Source: Terramyces sp. JEL0728
Lineage: Eukaryota; Chytridiomycota; Chytridiomycetes; Rhizophydiales; Terramycetaceae
Reading direction: 5' to 3'
DNA: 64,000 bases
Assembly: GCA_027603945.1 (NCBI GenBank)
Contig: JADIIU010000020.1
Coordinates: 62,001 to 126,000, forward strand
Shown: positions 1 to 9,738 of the stretch, piece by piece
Position numbering within the stretch: position 1 is the stretch's first letter
Layout of the letters: every line of letters starts with the position of its first letter
Program-made: the position numbers and the translations under genes
The notes under the pieces: model-generated
Database searches by the model: none
Seen by the model: only the letters and a program-made list of their open reading frames with translations
Told to the model about the DNA's origin: nothing

Positions 1-344
1 CTGTCAGCAGTGTTGACTTTTGGGCCATTGCAAGATCCATCTGAAGCAGTACACTTGGCACCTCGAACCCAAACATCACTGGAACCAGTATCCAAATCTA
101 CAGTCAAGATTTGGCCATTTCCTACAGTGGCATTTGCTCTGTAGACGAAATTGTATTCGTTTTCTAATGGGGCAGATCCACCGGATGATGCAAATCTTTG
201 AATTGCACTATTTGCAGAAGCTGCGTGAAGTTCTTGTTTTGGAACGTTAGAGAGGTGGAACGGAGCACCCTTGTGGATTGGAACAGTAAATGGAACCGCG
301 GAAGCAGTGACGGATACAGCGAAAACAGATGCAGCAAACAACAT
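1..344 (-). CDS. Secreted pepsin-like aspartic protease (5' part)
   Basis: This is the N-terminal part of an A1-family aspartic endopeptidase; the gene runs off the left edge. The ATG at 344 opens a hydrophobic signal peptide (MLFAASVFAVSVTASA), followed by a short propeptide and the first catalytic motif, VDLDTGSSDVWV, with the active-site Asp in DTGSS. The second DTG/DSG motif lies outside the window. The family cleaves peptides at acidic pH, in vacuoles or outside the cell; the signal peptide supports the secretory route. No intron is visible in the 114 codons present. The next gene, on the same strand, is a Cys-rich surface protein. Confidence 0.85.
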   Translation of the reverse strand, partial: MLFAASVFAVSVTASAVPFTVPIHKGAPFHLSNVPKQELHAASANSAIQRFASSGGSAPLENEYNFVYRANATVGNGQILTVDLDTGSSDVWVRGAKCTASDGSCNGPKVNTAD

Positions 345-657
345 TATTGGAGTCGCCAAATCCTTTTCAATTTATAAAAATCCTTATCAGTGCATCAGTA
401 ACAGACTCGCATGCTCATGTCCGGTGCCCAATCACGGTATAACCACTAGAAATCTTTTAGTACGAGATTGAACTTGGATGAAGGCTCCTACTTTCATATC
501 AAACATGGTGGATAATTGAGCCGGTTTACTTCTCCCAACTATACTATAGGTGTTTGGCTGAATCAATATTGTTCATTGGTGTACCAGACTGCCGTGACGG
601 TCATTTAATCGCGCACGCAAGAAACAGCAAAAATGAACTACAAATTATTGAATTTAT
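345..657. other. Intergenic stretch, no gene seen
   Basis: This covers the promoter of the aspartic protease and the 3' side of the next minus-strand gene. A plus-strand open frame starting near 554 has only a TTG start and continues antisense into the Cys-rich gene, so it was not accepted. No repeat or RNA gene was recognised. Confidence 0.5.
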
Positions 658-1263
658 TCAAACCAACAAGGTCAAGAATATTAAAGAGTACGACACGAAT
701 GTGCGTCCAGCATCGCTAGTAACAGTTGGAGAAACAGCGCTGGTTGTTCCCGCGGTAGAAGTGCTATTCGAGGACGGATTAGCAGCTAAAACGCCAGTGC
801 AATAACTTAAAGAGGTACCTACAGCTGAAGAACAAAGTTTGACTAAATCTGCACAATCTGTCATTGGCATTTGGGAGCAAATGGAAGAAAAAGTACCCAT
901 CAAATCACAGGAAGAGGATGTTGCATCTGGACAGCTCTTGCACGCAGTCATAGAGGGCATTTCCTTGCACAAAGAGGTAACATCCGACTGCACCTGTTTG
1001 GTAGACGGAACAGCAGAAACAGCAGTTGTGATTACTGTTGGGATCGACTGACATGCAGCTCCCTTTGGGAAATCATTGGTGCACATTGCATACAAGAATG
1101 CAGGAAATAGCTTTGTGCAAATTTGACCACTGGATTGAGTGCTTGAACAGGCTTGGGTGTAGATTTGACAATACACCGAAGACGGGTTTGTGGTACATAG
1201 TGAGCTGACAGTTGAATTGCTGGTTGACTGAGCTGCTGCAATTGAAATTAGCAATGAAATCAT
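658..1263 (-). CDS. Secreted Cys-rich protein with GPI-like tail
   Basis: A 201-aa intronless protein. It starts with a short hydrophobic leader (MISLLISIAAAQS) and has many regularly spaced cysteines, including C-x2-MPSM-x2-C and C-x2-MPMTDC units. It then has a Ser/Thr-rich linker and a hydrophobic C-terminus (VSYSLIFLTLLV), the usual form of a GPI-anchor signal. The C-x2-MP-x-M-x2-C units resemble the Cys/Met-rich extracellular domains seen in fungal CTR-type copper-handling proteins, so metal binding is a reasonable inference, but no transporter helices are present. It probably sits on the cell surface. The start is the ATG directly in front of the leader. Confidence 0.75.
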   Translation of the reverse strand: MISLLISIAAAQSTSNSTVSSLCTTNPSSVYCQIYTQACSSTQSSGQICTKLFPAFLYAMCTNDFPKGAACQSIPTVITTAVSAVPSTKQVQSDVTSLCKEMPSMTACKSCPDATSSSCDLMGTFSSICSQMPMTDCADLVKLCSSAVGTSLSYCTGVLAANPSSNSTSTAGTTSAVSPTVTSDAGRTFVSYSLIFLTLLV

Positions 1264-1344
1264 TTCGCAAAAAAGGCGCAGACAAAATGTTTTAAATCGT
1301 TTTCACGTGACTTTGAAACAAGAAAACAAACTCTGAAAGGTAAT

Positions 1345-2682
1345 CTATATATTTTGTACAGGGCAGTGTGCAAGATCCAGCAACTTCAGATTCTTGATTC
1401 CGGTGATGTCAATCAAGTTCAAACACAATCTTAAACTAACAAATTCCAGCTTCATATCAAATAAATCCACACGGTGCAATGACATGCAGTTCATTGCTTC
1501 TATTTTTCTAATGTGTAATCCCCTAATAAAATCAAAATTTGTGATTTGAGTGTGGGAAATAGACAGGCTGAGGAGCTTTGTATTTGAAATACTTGTGAAA
1601 TCATTGACGGAAGTACAGCTGTCCATTTCCAAGTATTCCAAATTACACGGTAGCTGTAATTGCGCCAATCCTCCACAGTCATTAATTTTTAAAATCGACA
1701 GTTTTTCCAACCAAAGGAGATCTAATTCTGTTACAGCAGTGCCAGATAAATCCAGATTTGTTAAATTGCTTGAATTAGGAACACTAGCTATATTTGAAAG
1801 TGAATAGTTCCCACAACAGTCTAGTATCCGCAATTCCGTAGCGGATTTTAAATCCAAAGCTCTCAATCCAATACATTTACGTAAATTCAAATGGTTTATG
1901 CTGGATGTGCATTTGAATGAATATAGGTTTTCGCACCTTTCCATTTCCAGTATTTTCAACCCTTTTGGCAGCGATTTCACACCTCTAATAAACGATCCAG
2001 ACACATTCAGGTATTCCAGACATTTGTAATCACCCATCCCGTCAACTAAAACCAGTTTGTTGGAATCTTGTAGATCCAGTCTTTTTAGATTTATCAAGTA
2101 TCTTAAAAAGGCAGTATCTAGTAGCCTATTATTCCCGTGTACTATCAATGTTTTTAACGTGGCCATTAGTCGTATATCCTTCAGTGTAGCGAGACCATGA
2201 CAAGATCTTATTTCCAAATATTCCAAGGACATGAAAGCAATTGGTTCCAAATCTAATAAATTGAAGCATTTGTCTAAAACCAAATGGTTTAAATGGGGCA
2301 GTCTCGCTATTGGTGTAAGATCGAAAGCGTCGCATGTCAATTCCAACTCTCGCAATTGTTCTAGTCCTTCAATTCCTTTTAATGTCATCAACTTGAAATT
2401 CAGCGATAAATAATGAAGCTGTTTCAGCTGTTTAAGCTTCCTCCATATACGATCATCCAGTTTTGCAGTTGATTTGAGGGATGCTCTAGTCATTTGTAAA
2501 TATCGATCGGGAATGTTTTTTAGCGATATTATTGAAGATAGTGGTAAAGTATAGTTTATTGACAGCCATTGTAAGGCGTATCCGCTCCATTCCCTGGAAA
2601 CCATCGTCAATTTTTTTATTTCCGTTGCTGAGAGGTAGTCATAAATGCTCCACCAAACGAGGTCTGGAATTGAAGGTGTCAT
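1345..2682 (-). CDS. F-box/leucine-rich repeat protein
   Basis: A 445-aa intronless protein. The N-terminus (IPDLVWWSIYDYLSATEIKK, then VSREW) fits an F-box, the module that docks to Skp1 in SCF ubiquitin ligases. The rest is a run of roughly fifteen leucine-rich repeats of about 20-23 aa with the pattern L-x2-L-x-L-x2-C/S, for example LEYLEIRSCHGLATL and LKRLDLQDSNKLVLV. By analogy with FBXL proteins it would select substrates for ubiquitination. The substrate cannot be predicted. The start ATG immediately precedes the F-box. A plain LRR protein with a chance F-box-like N-terminus is the alternative. Confidence 0.8.
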   Translation of the reverse strand: MTPSIPDLVWWSIYDYLSATEIKKLTMVSREWSGYALQWLSINYTLPLSSIISLKNIPDRYLQMTRASLKSTAKLDDRIWRKLKQLKQLHYLSLNFKLMTLKGIEGLEQLRELELTCDAFDLTPIARLPHLNHLVLDKCFNLLDLEPIAFMSLEYLEIRSCHGLATLKDIRLMATLKTLIVHGNNRLLDTAFLRYLINLKRLDLQDSNKLVLVDGMGDYKCLEYLNVSGSFIRGVKSLPKGLKILEMERCENLYSFKCTSSINHLNLRKCIGLRALDLKSATELRILDCCGNYSLSNIASVPNSSNLTNLDLSGTAVTELDLLWLEKLSILKINDCGGLAQLQLPCNLEYLEMDSCTSVNDFTSISNTKLLSLSISHTQITNFDFIRGLHIRKIEAMNCMSLHRVDLFDMKLEFVSLRLCLNLIDITGIKNLKLLDLAHCPVQNI

Positions 2683-2959
2683 TCGAAAAGATAATTTATA
2701 TTTCAGCGATTAGGATTCAAACTTTTTTCCTCACTGAATGGAAACGCATTTGGAAAACACTCTGTGTAGCGGAGGATAAATATAATTGAAAGGATTGGAT
2801 GAAAAATTTGATTCTATTATTAAATACAGCATATTTCGTGAGGTGTATATTATTTGTCTGCAGGAAACTGGTTTACGATTATTGGAATCTTATCTGTTGT
2901 TCTGAAGCAACAGCAACAGCTTCTTGGTGAGATTAGAATAGCAATAAATCAATTAGGGA

Positions 2960-3811
2960 TTAGTGGACTAGCCCTTTTACGGTTGGCACATTTGAATCGG
3001 CAAGGGTTTCTAGTATCGCTGTTTCTACTTGGACATTCAAATGATTAGGTCTGGCAGTTTTACTTCCAATCAGTGCAAATTCCTTTAAATTCCTAACGAC
3101 AAATATCAAAAATACTCCATGAAACCCAATATTTACTTCGACGGCTGTAAGAAGCGCGAATTTGAGGTCGATATTCGGCGAATCAATAAATGTAATATAA
3201 ATATAAAGTGCAGCTGTTCCACAGTCAAATAATAATAGCCCAGCGATAATCAATACTGCTTTTTTCAATGTTTGAAACATCTTGATGGTGATATTGGGGA
3301 TATTTTGAGTCTTCTTTTTGACAAATACCAAGTAGAGCAAGAAATATCCTTGGATAGTGTCATAGCTAATTGTAAATACCGCCCATATTAACTCGCCACT
3401 GTTTATCCATATCGCAATCCAATCTGGCCACCATTCATAAAATAAAACAATCACAAGTTCGACAGATGTGAAAATACAAAGCGCACATATAATAAAAGTC
3501 CATACTCGTATAAATTTATGCGTGATGTTGTCTGTCAATACCGAAAACACGTTCAGGATCTCGACATCCACCAAGCACAAAATCAACAAGGTGGTACTGG
3601 ATAGCAATGCGGCAATTTTGCTAATTAAAATATATTCTGTTACAAAATACAACAAGTTTGAAATCGACAGGAGGATATTGACAACAAAATACATGGTCAT
3701 TTTCACAATAAATACTTTGGGTATCAGTTTTGTTGTATGAATTTTGTGCATATAATACGCACTTGCCAAGAGTAGCACTCCAGAGTATATTCCGCTGTAC
3801 AGTAAATACAT
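2960..3811 (-). CDS. Seven-transmembrane receptor-like protein
   Basis: A 283-aa protein from the ATG at 3811. Seven hydrophobic segments can be counted: near MYLLYSGIYSGVLLLASAYY, VNILLSISNLLYFV, ALLSSTTLLILCLVD, FIICALCIFTSVELVIVLF, ELIWAVFTISYD, VLIIAGLLLFDCGTAALY and GFHGVFLIFVV. They are followed by a short basic and polar tail. This is G-protein-coupled-receptor topology, and a G-alpha gene is present at 33765 in this window, but I see no family signature such as DRY or NPxxY. The open frame extends 12 codons further upstream without an ATG, so a small 5' exon is possible. Unknown ligand; other 7-TM families are possible. Confidence 0.65.
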   Translation of the reverse strand: MYLLYSGIYSGVLLLASAYYMHKIHTTKLIPKVFIVKMTMYFVVNILLSISNLLYFVTEYILISKIAALLSSTTLLILCLVDVEILNVFSVLTDNITHKFIRVWTFIICALCIFTSVELVIVLFYEWWPDWIAIWINSGELIWAVFTISYDTIQGYFLLYLVFVKKKTQNIPNITIKMFQTLKKAVLIIAGLLLFDCGTAALYIYITFIDSPNIDLKFALLTAVEVNIGFHGVFLIFVVRNLKEFALIGSKTARPNHLNVQVETAILETLADSNVPTVKGLVH

Positions 3812-3889
3812 GCCAGGTGTTTTCTGCAAAGTTTTGACTGATGTCACCTCGCACTAACTGATTTTTATTTAATAATAATACCATTGGAT

Positions 3890-5170
3890 TTATTGGGTCG
3901 TGTATCTGATCCACTTTTGTTCTATTAGGCAACGTGGTTCATGGGTCTCAATAGAGGTATCTTTTCCACTGTTTTCCAACGCTCTCTTTATCCAAGAGTT
4001 GGATGTCACAGTGGTAATCTGCAGAGCATAACCAGTATTGAAAATTTCGACATTGTGAGTTTTCAGCTTTTGGCCAGAAATGTCTGCAAATAAATCCGAA
4101 TGCTTATTGGCTACAATGAATACTTTCCATTCAAGAGATTCCTGACCATTGTCTTCAACATCAAGCTTTGGTTGCGGTTCTATAATTTCCAAATTGCATG
4201 TCAATCCTTTGGTATTGAATATCGAAGCTGCTCGTTGTTTTTCAACAGGTCCTCCTATCGTTTCAACAATGTTTTTAAATTTCATAAAAGCGGTCTTTGA
4301 AGCTACAAGAGTTTTTGTTTGCAAAATGCTTTTCAAGATTGGTAGTATTGGCTGTACCTGTTCATCTTCTCTTTGGAGTTTCAACGGCTTGCTGTCATAC
4401 GCAATTTCTGGAACTTTGTCAAATCGATGTGTCATATCAGATACCATCGCTAGCAAGGTTGTAATATCAAGATTCAAAATATCTGTATGATATTCAAATG
4501 GGGCACTTGCTCGGTTACGCTGTGTCAATCCGAATTCCACACTGACTCCCAACCCAACTAGACTCTGATGCAATGATTCGGGCAATGAATCCACTCCAAT
4601 AAACTTGAAAACGACTTTTGGTATCACAAAATGGTTTGGATTTTGGTTAGCCGCCATTATCAAAGACTGGGCTTGCTTGATTAAAGGAGGTGTTGGCAGT
4701 GCTAGTTCTCCCAACTCGTCATCGTCCTCCGATTCAGAAAATTCCTCTTCATCATGATCATATAAATCAGACTCTATCGTTTTCAAATTCCCCGATTTCA
4801 CCTTAATCCATCTGGCCCCATTATCGGCCACTACATCTATACGTACTGCTTTGACAAGGTCGGATTTAACATGTACCGCCTTAAATACCTGTACATTTTG
4901 CTCCACCAATAGCAATTCATAAATTGCTGATAGGTGCGAATAGTTTGAACAAGTGACATGAGACGATTTGATTGCTTGCGGATTCAAATTGATTTTCTCC
5001 AGGAATTTTATCTCTGCCTTTATCGCATTCTTGTATTTCGTGAATCCATCCGAAATGTCCTTTCTAATAAATTTACACTGATATGCAAGTACATTTTCCA
5101 TCAGCAATCTCGTCTTTGATAGCAAGCTATTAGCCTCCTGTATCAATTCCTCCAGCGGTTTTTCACCCAT
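3890..5170 (-). CDS. UPF0415/DUF1308 family protein (C7orf25-like)
   Basis: A 426-aa intronless protein of the conserved eukaryotic family that includes human C7orf25. Recognition rests on the block VRIDVVADNGARWIKVKSGN, an acidic linker (EEEFSESEDDDELGE), and a C-terminal half with a PIN-like fold in family annotations (KSILQTKTLVASKTAFMKFK, then WKVFIVANKHSDLF). No biochemical function is established for the family; a nuclease-like PIN fold has been suggested from structure-based annotation. The ATG at 5170 gives the usual N-terminal helical region. It ends 79 nt before the start of the 7-TM gene on the same strand. Confidence 0.85.
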   Translation of the reverse strand: MGEKPLEELIQEANSLLSKTRLLMENVLAYQCKFIRKDISDGFTKYKNAIKAEIKFLEKINLNPQAIKSSHVTCSNYSHLSAIYELLLVEQNVQVFKAVHVKSDLVKAVRIDVVADNGARWIKVKSGNLKTIESDLYDHDEEEFSESEDDDELGELALPTPPLIKQAQSLIMAANQNPNHFVIPKVVFKFIGVDSLPESLHQSLVGLGVSVEFGLTQRNRASAPFEYHTDILNLDITTLLAMVSDMTHRFDKVPEIAYDSKPLKLQREDEQVQPILPILKSILQTKTLVASKTAFMKFKNIVETIGGPVEKQRAASIFNTKGLTCNLEIIEPQPKLDVEDNGQESLEWKVFIVANKHSDLFADISGQKLKTHNVEIFNTGYALQITTVTSNSWIKRALENSGKDTSIETHEPRCLIEQKWIRYTTQ

Positions 5171-5209
5171 TAGTCAGAATTTTCGAGCAAAAGTTTCATC
5201 CCAAAAGAA

Positions 5210-5453
5210 ATGTCAGTTCGAATCATTTCGTTTGCTTTAAACGCAACCGTATACACCACATTATATGCCGGATTCAGACGCTCGCAAGGAATAGGCAAGC
5301 CGATTGCTAACCGTAGAACTAAAGACCGAGTTGATTGAAAATTCAACTATCAGGTCTGGAGTGCTGAATTATATATGGTTGGGAGACTACGTACTTGACC
5401 AGCTAGCTGCACAAGCCAAGAATTATCCAAATTACTTCAATATCAAGAAATAA
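5210..5453 (+). CDS. Small 73-aa probable mitochondrial/membrane protein with a GC-AG intron
   Basis: The ATG at 5210 opens 28 codons, then a 22-nt intron at 5295-5316 that begins GCAAG and ends CTAAC-CGTAG. The second exon runs to TAA at 5451-5453. Joined, the 73-aa product has a hydrophobic N-terminal helix (SFALNATVYTTLYAGF), a basic RRS, and a soluble tail ending YPNYFNIKK. Without splicing the frame stops after 42 codons. The layout, one N-terminal helix and a short soluble tail, resembles small inner-membrane proteins such as MICOS Mic12/Mic13, but I cannot assign a family. It is divergent from the UPF0415 gene, 39 nt away. Confidence 0.55.
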
Positions 5454-5474
5454 ATGGATTTGTTTTATTAAGCA

Positions 5475-8206
5475 TTACAACTTTGCCTTCTGCTTGCCTT
5501 TCTTTTCCTTTGTCTTTCCGCCTTCCCATTGCGATGCTAACTGTGCTAGCCGAAGGACCCTATTGGCGACGGTTGACGTATCTCTTCGATTTTTTCCTTC
5601 TCTTCTGAATCTGCCAATATTTTCGCAGAATTCCCACTAAAATTAATTGAAATTACCAGTCTGCCTTTTGGACGGAGTTGGTACCAAGTGTTATGGTCAT
5701 CATCTTCTGCTGAGGGAATTTTAATTGGGTTGATTTGGCGATTGGATTTATAGTTTAATTTTTCAATTTCGGTTGTGGATGAATGGGACTTGTACTTTTC
5801 TCTTGAAGTTTCATCCTCGGAATCAGAGTGAGAGAGTGAAATGGATTTGGAGTTATCATACAGCGATTTTTGAGGAACAATTGAAAAGTTTCCAATTGGC
5901 CCATCCCACTCATTCCTTCGTTTTCTTTTGGAGTCGTCCTCTTCAACGCTTGAAATTTCTGGCAAACTTTCAGCGGGTATCCTGCTATTAAAGAATATTA
6001 CCAATCCTTTGCGAGGGCAATCCAAACAGTATTTGCATTTGTCGAAAGCGGCGATGGATCAAAATGAGATCCGGCAGGTGCTTCCAATCCTTTATGTAAA
6101 TGGATTACTCCCAGCTCTTTTAATCTTGCTATCGAATTACCAAGAGTCTCTTTGTTGACTGATTCAAAATATGAAATATCGCCTTCATAGTACAGCGTTT
6201 TCCCAAAAATCTGAGCCCTCTTCATAAATATTCGTTGATCAACCCAGTGAATTTCATTCGGATTTGACTTTCTGTCAGGTAGAATTGTATAAAGCGAAAC
6301 CGCGGATAGCCAATAGGTTTCTACAAATGGCCATAGCAGGAAACAATAAAAATCTAGTTAAATAGATAGGTACCAAACGTTTCTCTTCCTGTTCGTCGTT
6401 CTTCAGCGCTAAGTGTAATCCATTGCTCTCCCTTTGCATTTCCATTATTGGGATTATTTTCTTCTTCGATTCCAGATACAGCAACATTAGCTTTGGACAA
6501 TTTTTCGAGCACTTCATCCGTATTTTGTTCAACGCCGCCAGCTCCAAACACAAATTCGTATTTAAGCAGTTGCGACAAGAATGAAATATCAGCCAGTAAT
6601 AGTTTTCGCGGTATCCTTTGTAACTTTACCGGCCCTCCTACTTTGATTGTTGCATACATTCCAACACAGAAAATTGCCTCTTGTACAAACAGATGAATGA
6701 CTTGATTACGATAGTAGCTCAATTCAAATCTTTTGACTGGGTAGTAAACCGGCTCCAGAATTTCATATCTTTGACCAATAAGTTCTCCAAGTACTTTGAT
6801 AGCACTAAGTTAATAAAGAAATACCGATCAACAATTACTTCATTGCCAGACAAGCCAGATTCAGCTACTTGCCCTCCTCTTACGGTGATTTCGTTTTGCA
6901 GTTTCGTAACTTTTCGGACAAGTTCTGTTTTCCCAACCCCTCTTCCACGAAGTGTCAGTAATACTGTTCCAACCAATGAAGTCGGCATTATAACCAATAT
7001 TTTGTTGATTTCGCCCAATATTTTGTAGCCTAATGCTTGTAATATGTACACGTGCTGGCCATGAGGAGTCAAAGTTCTAAAATTTGGCTTTCCTGCTTGG
7101 GCTATTCCATCGATAAATTTTCTCATTGAAAACGCTTGGCCAAATCGCACGTCTAACTTAGCGCTCAATTGTACCTATTCTCCCCCATTTCAATTGTAAT
7201 AAATTCACACTACTGAGTAATTGGCCAATAGACTCTTTTTGTTTCGGAGTGCCTAATAATTCATTGACATACGACGGCGTTTCTATAACCTTATCATATC
7301 CTAAACTGACCGGCACAAGAATCGCGTCTTTGGCTTGGTTTGCTAGTATAGATTCCAAAATCAGTTTTAAAAATCCAAATTTCGGCTGTAATAGTTTACC
7401 AGTTCTACTTCTGGTGCCTTCGATAAAAGCTTCAATATTGAATCCATTCTGTAGCAGATACTAGGTTAGAAATGGACTTGCTTGGACGTACTCCTGCATA
7501 ATCGCAATATACAACTTGTCTCCGCCCCATTCTCGTCTAATGAAAAATGCTCCGTTGTGTCTTAATACCCAGCCTATTCCGGGCATGTTTAAATTATCAC
7601 CAGCTGCAATATGCGGTAGCGCAATTCCCATTCTATACAATACATAGCTATATCAGTATCAAATACCTAACTACGAGATAATCAACATGCGATTTATGGC
7701 ACGGCACAAACACCAGCGAAACGTTATTTTCAGCAGCTTCCTTTGCAACCTTGCGCAGTGATCGTACTTCCGGTTCCGAAACGTGTATACCTCGGTGATA
7801 CAATCTGGCTAGCAGGGTCTTTATGGTTACTGAAAACATTCCAAGTCAGTAATATTTTACTTTGTAACATTAACAGAGGACATGTCAGCAATCATTTCCG
7901 ATATAATTTTATCACAGCGCTGTTCCAGCTCGTATTTGATACTCTTTACCGACTTGTGCTGCTTTGTTTGGCTTCTGTAAAGCTCCTCTGCGGTTTCGTC
8001 GATTGTGTGTTTAACTGGTTTAAATACAGAGTACCGGAAGGAGCATTCTTTAGCGTCTGTTCAATATTGGTGCGGTAATCGGGAGAGAATAGTTTGGTGC
8101 CTATATAATCTATAGATGGATCATCTGGTGCTTCGTCTCCCAAAGGCATTCTTTTGATTCGGCAGAGATTTTCACATGAATTGATTACGTGGTGATTAAT
8201 GGCCAT
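5475..8206 (-). CDS. Glycerol-3-phosphate/DHAP acyltransferase, PlsB-GPAM-GNPAT type
   Basis: An approximately 845-aa acyltransferase that adds an acyl chain to glycerol 3-phosphate or DHAP at the start of phospholipid or ether-lipid synthesis. All four family motifs are present: HKSHVDYL (catalytic His and Asp), GAFFIRR, FIEGTRSR and ILVPVSLGYDKV. Downstream come SYYRNQVIHLFV, FLLWPFVETYWL and the family C-terminus LWEFCENIGRFRREGKNRRD. It is assembled from about ten exons with introns of 19-22 nt: 8015-8034 (20 nt), one GC-AG intron of 21 nt at 7461-7481, and others near 7660, 7150, 6725, 6355, 5990 and 5650. One junction near 7835-7870 could not be placed in frame. Most Dikarya use the unrelated Gat1/Gat2 enzymes, so this type is notable. 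Confidence 0.88.
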
Positions 8207-8446
8207 GGAACATTATATTATTGGTTTATACCGTCGTTGCTTATCTTTAGTGAAATCTTTGCAGCAATGGTATATTTTGAATTCCACAGAATCGCAGGGC
8301 AGGATCTTGTTGAAAATGACTTGTGCCAGCAAATGATTAATTTTCCATCTAAATACACTGCGGTAATTATTCAGCATCCAACTAGAACTTGTCTTTGCGG
8401 AAAAACTCGCCTATAAATTGCGCAAAATCAATCCACTAAACAAAAA

Positions 8447-8965
8447 ATGGTTCACAGCGTTTCCTCAGATCAAGAATACTACAAAATCATACAAGACAAC
8501 AAGATTGTGATTGTGGATTTCACTGCTGTGTGGTGCGGTCCTTGCAAAATGATCAGTCCAGTATTTGAACAACTTGCCGGGAATACATCTGGAGTCAAGT
8601 TCATCAAAGTCGATGTTGACCAAGTACAATCAGTGGCAGCCAAAGAAGGAATATCCTCAATGCCAACATTCGTAGCTTACATCAATGGCCAGGAAGCAGA
8701 TCGTTTCAGCGGAGCAGACAGAAACAGATTACAAACCCTTGTAAATGGTGCCGTAGAGCAAAATAAGAAATACCAGGACGCAGTGAAGAGCAAATTGGAG
8801 AGTCTGAAAGTTACTGAAACCGAGGAACAATTGATGCAGAAATCAATCAAGGAATTAAAAGAAATGTTTGCAGCTCGTGGTTGGTCTACGGAAAAGTGCT
8901 TTGAAAAGAAGGATCTGGTTACCAGATTACTCACTGACAAGCTTGAATTTACAAACAAATTTTAA
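8447..8965 (+). CDS. Thioredoxin with C-terminal SAP/MANF-like helical domain
   Basis: A 172-aa intronless protein. Residues 1-105 are a thioredoxin fold with the active site VWCGPCK and the cis-proline motif SSMPTF. After a coiled linker there is a helical tail (IKELKEMFAARGWSTEKCFE, then KKDLVTRLL) of the SAP or MANF-C type found in some eukaryotic thioredoxins. It should reduce protein disulfides in the cytosol with NADPH and thioredoxin reductase; no signal peptide is present. The extra domain may bind nucleic acid or protein, which is inference. A decayed copy of this gene lies about 1.1 kb downstream, beyond the ankyrin gene. Confidence 0.93.
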   Translation: MVHSVSSDQEYYKIIQDNKIVIVDFTAVWCGPCKMISPVFEQLAGNTSGVKFIKVDVDQVQSVAAKEGISSMPTFVAYINGQEADRFSGADRNRLQTLVNGAVEQNKKYQDAVKSKLESLKVTETEEQLMQKSIKELKEMFAARGWSTEKCFEKKDLVTRLLTDKLEFTNKF

Positions 8966-9019
8966 ATAATTATTCATTTATTACATTTTTCAGAAATGAG
9001 CAGTATTGAGCTAATTTTG

Positions 9020-9718
9020 TCAAACTAAATTCTCTTCCAACCATCTAATATTAGTTAGATCCCCGAGGTTTGCTGCATTTATAAAAGTATATTCATTCCA
9101 TGGACAGTTATTCTCTTGGAGCCATTTCATATTTTCTAGATTCCCTTTGTTTGCTGCATCACCAAAAGTAGCTGGACTCCAAGGACATCCATTTTCTTTC
9201 AGCCATTTCATATTGGTTAAATTTCCGTTTCTAGCTGCTGCACTAAATATTCCGTTGCTCATTGGGCAGTCATTCTCCTTCAACCACTTTATATTTTCCA
9301 AGTTTCCATTTTCTGCAGCTCTACAAAACGTACCTGCATGCCAAGGACAATCATTCTCTTTTAGCCATTTGAGATTCCTTAAATTTCCGTGATGCGCTGC
9401 TCTTTCAAATGTAGAATCGTTCCAGGGACAACCATTCTCCTTCATCCATTTCATAATTGCTAAATTGCCGTATTCTGCTGCTTTAGTAAACGTAGATTCA
9501 TCCCAGGGACAGCCATTTTGTTTCAAATATTTTATATTTTCTAAATTTCCGCTGTGTATTGCTTCATCAAGTACAAAAACTTTGGTTGCTTTCCTCACGA
9601 ATTTGCTTTGTAATCCTCTGGTGCTTTTCAATGTTTCTTCATCACAGAATAACCAGATTCGATCCCAAATTTCTGTCGGCAAGCTCCTTTTCTCTTTTGG
9701 CACTTCCAGGTTGGACAT
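9020..9718 (-). CDS. F-box plus ankyrin-type repeat protein (CPW repeats)
   Basis: A 232-aa intronless protein. The N-terminus (LPTEIWDRIWLFCDEETLKS) is F-box-like. It is followed by six to seven near-identical units of about 27 aa with the consensus GNLENxKWLKENxCPWxxxT and then FxxAA. These are ankyrin-like repeats of the divergent class that is abundant in protists and giant DNA viruses. High identity between units means recent internal duplication. By analogy it could be a substrate adaptor of an SCF ligase. It sits, in opposite orientation, between the thioredoxin gene and its pseudogene. Confidence 0.8.
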   Translation of the reverse strand: MSNLEVPKEKRSLPTEIWDRIWLFCDEETLKSTRGLQSKFVRKATKVFVLDEAIHSGNLENIKYLKQNGCPWDESTFTKAAEYGNLAIMKWMKENGCPWNDSTFERAAHHGNLRNLKWLKENDCPWHAGTFCRAAENGNLENIKWLKENDCPMSNGIFSAAARNGNLTNMKWLKENGCPWSPATFGDAANKGNLENMKWLQENNCPWNEYTFINAANLGDLTNIRWLEENLV

Positions 9719-9738
9719 TTAGAAAGTTTTAGATCTGG

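Noticed and set aside
554..805. Plus-strand open frame of 83 codons
   Set aside because: TTG start only, and its second half is antisense to the Ser/Thr tail of the Cys-rich gene, which has stronger coding features.
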